Assembly (NCBI GenBank): GCA_017445875.1
Contig: JAFSRZ010000003.1
Coordinates: 1 to 35,756, forward strand
Source: Oscillospiraceae bacterium
GTDB taxonomy: Bacteria > Bacillota > Clostridia > Oscillospirales > Oscillospiraceae
Direction of reading: 5' to 3'
Length of the DNA: 35,756 nt
Part shown: one piece after another, positions 29,909 to 35,756 of the stretch
Layout of the letters: the number at the start of each line of letters is the position of its first letter
Numbering within the stretch: the first letter of the stretch is position 1
Translations under genes and position numbers: made by a program
Notes under the pieces: generated by a model
What the model was told of the DNA's origin: nothing
What the model saw: the letters and a program-made list of their open reading frames with translations, nothing else
Databases searched by the model: none

Positions 29909-31816
29909 ATGAAAGAGCGGGTGCAGAAATTCGGACGCTTCCTCAGCGGCATGGTCATGCCGAATATCGGAGCGTTCATCGCGTGGGGCTTCATTACGGC
30001 TCTGTTCATCCCGGACGGCTGGCTTCCGAACGCGAGAATTAACGAAATGGTCAGCCCCATGCTGAACTATCTCCTGCCGATACTCATCGGCTACACCGGA
30101 GGCCGCATGATTGCCGACCAAAAGGGCGCTGTCGCGGGCGCTATCGCAACATTAGGCGTCATTGTGGGCGCGGGAATCCCCATGTTTATCGGGGCAATGA
30201 TTGTGGGGCCGCTGGGCGGCTACGCTATCAAGAAGTTTGACGAGGCTATGGACGGACATGTCCCCGCCGGATTTGAAATGCTCGTCAACAACTTCTCCGT
30301 GGGCATTATCGGCGGGGCAATGTCGATTGTGGCAATGTTCATTATCGGCCCGGCGTGCCAAATCCTGACAGGCGCGTTAGGCGCGGGCGTGGGCTTCCTT
30401 GTCGACCATGGCCTGTTACCGTTCACGGCGATTCTCGTGGAACCCGCGAAGGTGCTGTTTCTCAACAACGCCATTAACCACGGCGTGTTTACGCCTATCG
30501 GCGTACAGCAGGCGCAGGAACTCGGAAAATCCATCCTGTTCATGATTGAGTCGAACCCCGGCCCCGGCCTCGGACTGCTGTTGGCGTACTGCGTCGCCGG
30601 GAAAGGCTCGTCGAAGTCCTCGGCGGCTGGCGCGGCGTTCATTCAGTTTGTGGGCGGCATTCACGAAATGTATTTCCCGTTCGTGCTGATGAACCCCATT
30701 CTGATTTTAGGCCCCATGACGGGTAACTTTGTGGCGATTCTGGTTCTTTCGATACTGGGCGGCGGTCTGAAAGCGGCGGCGTCTCCGGGTTCGATTATCG
30801 CCGAACTGCTCATGACCCCGAAGGGCGCGTATTTCGCTAACATCTGCGGTATCGGCGTGGCGTGCGCGGTCAGCTTTGTCGTGACCATTACATTAATGAA
30901 ACTGTTCGTCCGCGAGAGCGAGGGCGACTTGGAAGCGGCACAGGCGGCAATGGCGGAGGCCAAAGCGGCGGCGAAGGGTATCACCGGCCCGAAGGCCGGC
31001 GGCGTGTACGTAGACCCGAAGGACGTTAAGAAGATTGTCTTTGCCTGTGACGCGGGTATGGGTTCGTCTGCCATGGGCGCGACGATGTTACGGAACAAGC
31101 TCAAGGGCGCGGGTATTAATGACATTACGGTAGTCCACGCGCCGGTGTCCGAAGTGCCGCGGGACTGCCAGATTATCGTCACGCACCACGAACTTTCGTC
31201 GCGTGCCGCGAACGATAACCCCGGCGTCCGCATTATCCCCATTAAAAATTTCATGGGCGCGCCGGAGTACGACGCGCTTGTCACGGAAATGGTCGAGGGA
31301 CGCGGCGCGGCTGGCGCACAGAGCGCGACAAGCGTCAAGGCCGACGCCTCCGACCGCGTACAGAAGGGCGAAATTCTGCTGAAAAAGGAAAATATCCGTC
31401 TGGGCTGCAAGCCCGTTTCCCCCGAACAGGCTATCCGCGACTGCGGACGCATGATGGTGGACGCCGGAATCGTCGAGGAAGGCTACATCGAGGGCATGAT
31501 TGAACGGAACAAGAGCTTCCCCGTGGCGATTGGCAATCATGTCGCCATTCCGCACGGCACCAACGAAGCCCGGAAGTATATCATTCACAACGGCCTTGTG
31601 TGCATGACGTACCCCGAAGGAATCCAGTGGGACGACGACACGGTGAAACTCGTGGTTGGCATCGCGGTCAAGGACGGCGGCGACCATGTGGACGTACTGG
31701 GCGCAATCGCCGAGGCGGCGGAGACCGAAGAGGACACCGACGCGCTGGTGAAAGTCGGCAATGTCGAAGCCCTCTATAAGACGCTCAACGGGATTAAAGA
31801 TGATTCTGACAAGTAA
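29909..31816 (+). CDS. mtlA: Mannitol-specific PTS permease, fused EIICBA
   Basis: 635 residues from ATG 29909, nearly the 637 of E. coli MtlA. The IIC domain (1-335, multiple membrane helices) contains the substrate-loop GGIHEMYFP (249-257). The IIB domain (about 372-465) has phospho-cysteine C380 in FACDAGMGSS. The IIA domain (about 487-630) has phospho-histidine H549 in NHVAIPHGT. It takes up D-mannitol and phosphorylates it to mannitol-1-phosphate using HPr-derived phosphate. Many Gram-positive bacteria encode IIA (MtlF) separately; here all three are fused. No mannitol-1-phosphate dehydrogenase (mtlD) or MtlR is adjacent; its neighbours are unrelated. A strong bidirectional terminator follows. 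Confidence 0.95.
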   Translation: MKERVQKFGRFLSGMVMPNIGAFIAWGFITALFIPDGWLPNARINEMVSPMLNYLLPILIGYTGGRMIADQKGAVAGAIATLGVIVGAGIPMFIGAMIVGPLGGYAIKKFDEAMDGHVPAGFEMLVNNFSVGIIGGAMSIVAMFIIGPACQILTGALGAGVGFLVDHGLLPFTAILVEPAKVLFLNNAINHGVFTPIGVQQAQELGKSILFMIESNPGPGLGLLLAYCVAGKGSSKSSAAGAAFIQFVGGIHEMYFPFVLMNPILILGPMTGNFVAILVLSILGGGLKAAASPGSIIAELLMTPKGAYFANICGIGVACAVSFVVTITLMKLFVRESEGDLEAAQAAMAEAKAAAKGITGPKAGGVYVDPKDVKKIVFACDAGMGSSAMGATMLRNKLKGAGINDITVVHAPVSEVPRDCQIIVTHHELSSRAANDNPGVRIIPIKNFMGAPEYDALVTEMVEGRGAAGAQSATSVKADASDRVQKGEILLKKENIRLGCKPVSPEQAIRDCGRMMVDAGIVEEGYIEGMIERNKSFPVAIGNHVAIPHGTNEARKYIIHNGLVCMTYPEGIQWDDDTVKLVVGIAVKDGGDHVDVLGAIAEAAETEEDTDALVKVGNVEALYKTLNGIKDDSDK

Positions 31817-31842
31817 ACGTCCGCTGTAGCGCAAAACGAAAA

Positions 31843-31881
31843 CAGGGAACCGGGCATTTTGTCCGGTTCCCTGTCGTTTTT
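31843..31881. terminator. Bidirectional terminator between mtlA and iscU
   Basis: A perfect 11-bp stem, CAGGGAACCGG (31843-31853) with CCGGTTCCCTG (31863-31873), followed by TCGTTTTT on the plus strand and TTTTCGTTTTG on the minus strand. It serves two convergent genes. Confidence 0.92.
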
Positions 31882-32267
31882 CACGGCTTTTTGTCGGGGT
31901 GTTTTTCGTAGTAGTCCGCCAACGCCGATTGTATCGCTTCCTCCGCCAAAACGGAACAGTGCATTTTGTAGGCGGGGAGACCGTCGAGCGCTTCCGCCAC
32001 GGCCTTGTTGGTCAGCTTCATGGCGTCGGCGACGGGCTTGCCCTTAATCAGTTCCGTCGCCATCGAGCTGGACGCAATCGCGCTACCACAGCCGAATGTC
32101 TCAAATTTTACGTCGGTGATTGTGTCGTCCTCGATTTTCAGGTACATCTTCATAATGTCGCCGCACTTCGCGTTGCCCACCTCGCCGACGCCGTCCGCGT
32201 CCTCAATCACGCCGACATTCCGGGGGTTGCGGAAATGCTCCATGACTTTTTCACTGTACAGCGCCAT
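31881..32267 (-). CDS. iscU: Iron-sulfur cluster scaffold IscU/NifU-like
   Basis: 128 residues, full length for IscU. The three cluster-binding cysteines are present: C35 (NAKCGD, with the conserved D37), C60 (FGCGSAIASSS) and C104 (MHCSVLAEEAI). It assembles [2Fe-2S]/[4Fe-4S] clusters on sulfur delivered by the cysteine desulfurase encoded immediately upstream. It starts 14 bp after the iscS stop, with a GAGG site in the gap. The pair is the core ISC machinery as found in Clostridia. No chaperone (HscAB) or ferredoxin genes follow. Confidence 0.95.
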   Translation of the reverse strand: MALYSEKVMEHFRNPRNVGVIEDADGVGEVGNAKCGDIMKMYLKIEDDTITDVKFETFGCGSAIASSSMATELIKGKPVADAMKLTNKAVAEALDGLPAYKMHCSVLAEEAIQSALADYYEKHPDKKP

Positions 32268-32280
32268 AATTACGGCCTCC

Positions 32281-33468
32281 TCACAGAATGAATCGCGCTT
32301 TTCCGGTGGTCAAATCCCGCCACACGGGCGAAAACCCGCGCAGATGTTCCACAACTTCCTTGACGTTCCGGATGATATAATCAACTTCTTCTTCGGTCGC
32401 GTCCTCGCCGATAGTCAGGCGTAACGAACCGTGCGCCACATCGTGTACGCGCCCAATCGCAAGCAGTACGTGACTGGGGTCGAGTGAACCCGACGTACAC
32501 GCGCTTCCCGACGAGGCACAAATGCCCCGGTCGTCCAAGTGGAGAAGCAGTCCCTCTCCCTCTATGCCCTCAAAACAGAAGTTGACGTTACCGGGCAGAC
32601 GTTGCGCGGCGTCGCCGTTCAGCGCGGAGTGCGGGATTTCCCGCAAGCCCGCAATCAGGCGGTCACGCAAACTCCGCATACGCGCCGCGTTTCCGTCCAT
32701 GTGCGCGGCGGACTCTTTCAGCGCCGCCGCCATTGCCACAATGCCGGGAACGTTTTCCGTACCCGCACGTTTGCCGCGCTCCTGCGCCCCGCCCTCAATT
32801 AAATTCGTCAGCCTCACGCCCTTGCGGACGTACAGAAAGCCCGTACCTTTTACGCCGTGGAATTTGTGTGCCGAGGCCGACAATAAGTCGATGTTGTCCG
32901 CGCTTACGTCGACGGGAATGTGTCCCACGGCCTGCACGGCGTCAGTATGGAACAGTACGCCGCGCCGTTTACAAATCGCGCCCAGTTCCCGTATCGGCTG
33001 TATCGTCCCGATTTCGTTGTTGGCGGACATGACCGTGACAAGACAGGTGTCGTCGCGGATAGCGGCTTCCAGTTCACCGGGGCGGACAACGCCGTTTTCG
33101 TGTACGTCCAGCAGTGTCACGTCAAAGCCGTTCTTTTCCAGCTTTTTGAGCGTGTGCAACACCGCGTGATGTTCAAACGCCGTCGAAATGATGTGACGTT
33201 TCCCGGCTCCGCGCCCGGCTTCGGCGGCGGAAAGAATCGCCTGATTGTCGGCCTCACTCCCGCCGGACGTGAAAATGATTTCTTTCGGCTCCGCGTGAAT
33301 CACGGCGGCGATATCCTCCCGCGCCTGTTCCAGCGCCTCCTTGGCACGCTGTCCGAGGGCGTAGAGGCTCGACGGGTTGCCGTACTCCTCCCCCAGAAAG
33401 GGAAGCATTGCCTCTATGGCGGTGCGGCTTGGCTTCGTGGTCGCCGCGTTGTCGGCGTAAATTCTCAT
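32281..33468 (-). CDS. iscS: Cysteine desulfurase IscS/NifS
   Basis: 395 residues from ATG 33468. GGGAGGG lies 9 nt upstream, so I reject the in-frame ATG at 33486. A class V aminotransferase-fold enzyme using PLP: K202 in SASAHKFHGVKG forms the Schiff base, H101 (FEHHAV) and H174 (FHTDAVQA) are the expected active-site histidines, and C324 in ASSGSACTSGS is the persulfide-forming cysteine on its mobile loop. It converts cysteine to alanine and passes sulfur to IscU. An iscR regulator gene, often the first gene of such operons, is not present; the promoter lies directly upstream. Confidence 0.95.
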   Translation of the reverse strand: MRIYADNAATTKPSRTAIEAMLPFLGEEYGNPSSLYALGQRAKEALEQAREDIAAVIHAEPKEIIFTSGGSEADNQAILSAAEAGRGAGKRHIISTAFEHHAVLHTLKKLEKNGFDVTLLDVHENGVVRPGELEAAIRDDTCLVTVMSANNEIGTIQPIRELGAICKRRGVLFHTDAVQAVGHIPVDVSADNIDLLSASAHKFHGVKGTGFLYVRKGVRLTNLIEGGAQERGKRAGTENVPGIVAMAAALKESAAHMDGNAARMRSLRDRLIAGLREIPHSALNGDAAQRLPGNVNFCFEGIEGEGLLLHLDDRGICASSGSACTSGSLDPSHVLLAIGRVHDVAHGSLRLTIGEDATEEEVDYIIRNVKEVVEHLRGFSPVWRDLTTGKARFIL

Positions 33469-33510
33469 GATTGGCGTCCCTCCCATGATTTATTTCCGGT
33501 GCTGACTGCT

Positions 33511-33539
33511 ATCATATACCAATTTACCAACCATGTCAA
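33511..33539 (-). promoter_or_regulatory. Sigma-A promoter of iscS-iscU
   Basis: Minus strand TTGACA (33534-33539), a 17-nt spacer and TATGAT (33511-33516), about 43 nt before the start. The spacer contains TTGGTAAATTGG, a short direct repeat. Confidence 0.82.
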
Positions 33540-33566
33540 TAGGATAATTTATGATAAATTTTTCGG

Positions 33567-33836
33567 CCTGTGCGGTGAAAATAAAGGAGTTTTCACCCGA
33601 TGTCATAACCTTCAAACCGCCCCGCCCGGTGTTGCGCGCCACACTCCCCGCCCCTCTGTCGCCTTACGGCGACATCGCCCCCGCTTGCGGGGGCGACATG
33701 GGGAGGGCTTCGCGGGACTGCCGACAAGGAACACGTGACAATTTTACCGGAAATGTCGAGGCTTTCCGCCTCCCCTGCCGTGCGGGGGAGGTGTCGCGTA
33801 GCGACGGAGGGGGGAAAATCGCAACTTGTCAACGAT
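33567..33836 (-). repeat. Dispersed GC-rich double-hairpin repeat, copy C, with a nested short unit
   Basis: On the minus strand it matches copy B from the CCTCCGTCGCTACGCGACAC start to the TTTTCACCGCACAGG end (33567). Where copies A and B have the short hairpin GCCCTCCCCGC...GCGGGGAGGGT, copy C carries about 50 extra bp (about 33650-33700) that are a copy of the short two-hairpin unit. It fills most of the 492-bp gap between iscS and ilvE; the remainder is the two divergent promoters. Confidence 0.85.
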
Positions 33837-33867
33837 TACTTTACATATACAACGCTTCCGGCGACAC

Positions 33868-33896
33868 TTGACTTTTGGGGGCTTGTGTGCTATCAT
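33868..33896 (+). promoter_or_regulatory. Sigma-A promoter of ilvE
   Basis: TTGACT (33868-33873), a 17-nt spacer and TATCAT (33891-33896). The leader of about 60 nt is too short for a T-box. Confidence 0.8.
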
Positions 33897-33960
33897 TCTG
33901 CGGAAAATTCCCGGCCGGACGGCACTCCGTCAGGCCGCCGGAAAAGGAGTGCGTTTTACA

Positions 33961-35037
33961 ATGCTGGACATCAAAATCACCAAAACCACGACCCCGAAAG
34001 CCTTGCCTACGGATGAAAATCATCTCGGTTTCGGCAAAATTTTCACCGACCATATGTTCCTGATGGACTACAACATCGACAAGGGCTGGTACAATCCGCG
34101 TATTGTCCCCTATGCGCCGTTCGTACTCGACCCGGCCTGTGTGGTGTTCCACTACGCGCAGGAGCTTTTCGAGGGCATGAAGGCCTACCGCACCGCCGAT
34201 AACACGATTCAGCTTTTCCGCCCCGACTGTAACGCCAAACGCATGCAGGATTCTTGCGACAGAATGTGTGTGCCGCTGGTGCCGGAAGAGGACTTCGTAC
34301 AGGCTGTCAAGACGCTTGTGGAAGTCGACAAGGCGTGGGTGCCGCACACCGACGGCGCGTCGCTGTATATCCGCCCGTTCGTGTTCGCGTCGGACGTGGG
34401 CATGGGCGTTCACGCCAGCCACAATTACATTTTCTGTATCATCTGTTCCCCGTCCGGCGCATATTATAAAGAGGGTCTCGACCCCGTGCGGATTTACGTG
34501 GAAGATGATTATATCCGCGCCGCGCCGGGGCTGACGGGCTTTACAAAGTGCGACGGCAACTACGCCGCGTCCATCAAGGCCGGGGCGCTCGCGGAAGATA
34601 AAGGCTTTGCGCAAGTCCTTTGGCTTGACGGCGTGGAAAAGAAGTACGTGGAGGAAGTCGGAAGCATGAATATCATGTTCATGATTGACGGCAAGGTGTA
34701 CACGGCGGCCTGTACGGGTACGGTACTCCCCGGCGTGACGCGCCGTAGCTGTATGGAACTCCTCCGCGACTGGGGCTATGAGGTCATCGAGGGCAAACTT
34801 GCTATCGAGGACGTGATGAAGGCCGGACATGACGGACACTTGCAAGAGGTATTCGGCACGGGTACGGCGGCGGTCGTGTCGCCGGTCAAGGAGCTTTACT
34901 GGAAGGGCGACACTGTGCAAATCGGTGACGGTCATATCGGCGCTGTCACACAGAAGTTGTACGACACGCTGACGGGCATTCAGTGGGGACGCCTCCCCGA
35001 TACCAAGGGCTGGATTGTTCCTGTCTGCAAAGGATAA
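33961..35037 (+). CDS. ilvE: Branched-chain amino acid aminotransferase
   Basis: 358 residues from ATG 33961, with AAAAGGAG 11 nt upstream; the longer reading from 33826 runs back through the promoter and is rejected. The sequence is of the BCAT2 type (fold-type IV PLP enzyme): QELFEGMKAYR near the N terminus, YIRPFVFASD, the PLP lysine K196 in GFTKCDGNYAASIKAG, VEEVGSMNIMF and the phosphate-binding GTGTAAVVSPV. It interconverts Leu, Ile and Val with their 2-oxo acids using glutamate/2-oxoglutarate. It is monocistronic, with its own promoter and a strong terminator. Confidence 0.95.
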   Translation: MLDIKITKTTTPKALPTDENHLGFGKIFTDHMFLMDYNIDKGWYNPRIVPYAPFVLDPACVVFHYAQELFEGMKAYRTADNTIQLFRPDCNAKRMQDSCDRMCVPLVPEEDFVQAVKTLVEVDKAWVPHTDGASLYIRPFVFASDVGMGVHASHNYIFCIICSPSGAYYKEGLDPVRIYVEDDYIRAAPGLTGFTKCDGNYAASIKAGALAEDKGFAQVLWLDGVEKKYVEEVGSMNIMFMIDGKVYTAACTGTVLPGVTRRSCMELLRDWGYEVIEGKLAIEDVMKAGHDGHLQEVFGTGTAAVVSPVKELYWKGDTVQIGDGHIGAVTQKLYDTLTGIQWGRLPDTKGWIVPVCKG

Positions 35038-35041
35038 GGCC

Positions 35042-35083
35042 ACGCCGCACGGGATGATTTCTCAAACCGTGCGGCGTTGTTTT
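35042..35083 (+). terminator. Terminator of ilvE
   Basis: A perfect 11-bp stem, ACGCCGCACGG (35042-35052) with CCGTGCGGCGT (35067-35077), then TGTTTT. Confidence 0.9.
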
Positions 35084-35144
35084 GGGAACCGCGGGACATG
35101 GCGCTTTCCACAAAAAAGCGCGGTCAATTTTGGCGTTCGGACAG

Positions 35145-35173
35145 TTGATTTTTGGCGGTTTCTGGCGTAAAAT
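35145..35173 (+). promoter_or_regulatory. Promoter of the ABC-transporter ATPase leader
   Basis: TTGATT (35145-35150), a 17-nt spacer and TAAAAT (35168-35173), about 285 nt before the start codon, implying a long untranslated leader. Confidence 0.65.
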
Positions 35174-35179
35174 ACAAGT

Positions 35180-35458
35180 GTCTGTCTGTAAAGGGGTCTC
35201 CACTTTGCGATATATTCCCCGGCGGCGTCCACTCCACTTTCTGGGTTCCGGACGGGAAATAAGGAGGAAATCGGATTCCGTAAGGCTCGCGGTGCGGCAG
35301 TGTGGAGACCTGTCGTAATGCGGCGCGTTCTGAGGACAAATCACAGTTCGGAAGCCCCGGAAACATTCGGGGCAAATGCCAGCCGGACGGCGCTTTGTTC
35401 CAATACGGACGCCCGCGAGAGTAACGGGCGGAGGCGCGTTATTCAGAGCCGGTACAAC
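35180..35458 (+). promoter_or_regulatory. Long structured 5' leader of the ABC ATPase gene
   Basis: GGTCTCCAC (35195-35203) pairs perfectly with GTGGAGACC (35302-35310), enclosing about 100 nt that can itself fold (ATTCCCCGG with CCGGACGGGAAAT). Two further hairpins follow: GCCCCG-8nt-CGGGGC (35354-35373) and CGCCCG-9nt-CGGGCG (35410-35430). No ORF of note lies inside. It may be a cis-regulatory RNA; I cannot match it to a known riboswitch class. Confidence 0.45.
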
Positions 35459-35756
35459 ATGGCAGAGGTATTGATTCAAAATCTCAAGAAGGTCTACGAC
35501 AACAATGTGACGGCAGTCCACGACGTGAATCTGCACATCAAGGACAAGGAATTTATCGTGTTAGTCGGCCCGTCCGGCTGCGGCAAGTCCACCACCCTTC
35601 GCATGGTCGCCGGTCTGGAAGATATCTCCGGCGGTGAACTCTACATCGACGGCAAACTCTGCAACGATATTGCCCCAAAAGACCGCGACATCGCTATGGT
35701 TTTCCAGAACTACGCCCTGTATCCCCATATGTCCGTCTACGACAATATGGCCTTCG
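35459..35756 (+). CDS. Sugar ABC transporter ATP-binding subunit, MsmK/MsmX/UgpC type (runs off the right edge)
   Basis: The first 99 residues are present. It begins [16 protein letters not shown], with the aromatic stacking A-loop (VYD), Walker [10 protein letters not shown] (37-45), [19 protein letters not shown] and the Q-loop [20 protein letters not shown] (Q83). This close set is typical of the MalK/MsmX group, ATPases that energise carbohydrate ABC importers and are often shared by several of them. The regulatory C-terminal domain lies outside the window. No strong Shine-Dalgarno sequence is obvious just before the ATG (CAGAGCCGGTACAAC), which may be tied to the structured leader. No permease gene is upstream. 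Confidence 0.9.
   Translation, partial: MAEVLIQNLKKVYDNNVTAVHDVNLHIKDKEFIVLVGPSGCGKSTTLRMVAGLEDISGGELYIDGKLCNDIAPKDRDIAMVFQNYALYPHMSVYDNMAF

Noticed and set aside
33897..33960. A T-box leader before ilvE
   Set aside because: Only about 60 nt with no antiterminator or T-box consensus.

Overview
The window looks like the chromosome of a GC-rich, Gram-positive, probably motile and possibly spore-forming gut-type Clostridium, most likely of the Oscillospiraceae/Oscillospirales. The evidence is S-layer homology domains, sigma-28-type promoter sequence, a LysM-GH18 protein of the spore-hydrolase type, Clostridia-type IscS/IscU, strong AGGAGG ribosome binding sites with some TTG/GTG starts, and a DUF6935 protein. 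The genus is an inference; no rRNA gene is present. No phage, plasmid or CRISPR locus is visible.

Layout. (1) 1-7958: the 5' end of a cheA-like gene on the minus strand with a sigma-28-like promoter. Divergent from it is a tight four-gene plus-strand run: a FliK-like protein, a stand-alone FlhB C-terminal domain, a PilZ (c-di-GMP receptor) protein and a 1707-residue SLH surface protein. (2) 8032-9879: a CbbX/SpoVK-type AAA+ ATPase followed after 3 bp by a self-inhibited Fic protein. (3) 10082-15553, minus strand: response regulator, histidine kinase, membrane HtrA protease, a small unknown protein and a LysM-GH18 hydrolase. (4) 15998-19135, minus strand: a DUF4127 protein and a secreted protein with a degenerate NodB deacetylase domain. 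These are divergent from a metal-efflux pair (HMA chaperone plus CadA-type ATPase) that share a compact palindromic promoter region. (5) 21446-22500: a probable stand-alone non-coding RNA, a 59-residue ORF, and a VapB-like antitoxin whose VapC/PIN partner survives only as its first codons. (6) 22592-27595, minus strand: a secreted protein with four tandem DUF6935 units, then an RlmD-type rRNA methyltransferase whose C-terminal extension is frameshifted and truncated, plus a small coupled protein. (7) 27808-31816: a membrane EAL phosphodiesterase and a complete fused mannitol PTS permease. (8) 31881-33468, minus strand: iscU and iscS. (9) 33961-35756: branched-chain aminotransferase, then a long structured leader and the start of a sugar ABC-transporter ATPase.

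Connecting themes. c-di-GMP is read (PilZ) and probably destroyed (EAL) within the window, and the PilZ gene sits between flagellar-export-like genes and a giant surface protein. A second theme is the cell envelope: two-component system, HtrA, LysM-GH18, deacetylase-like and SLH proteins.

A dispersed family of GC-rich double-hairpin repeats (about 50 to 265 bp) occupies five intergenic sites. One copy is nested inside another, and one is bracketed by 20-bp direct repeats. The DUF6935 gene sits exactly between two broken genes, each truncated on the side facing it, which suggests it arrived by replacing the older junction.
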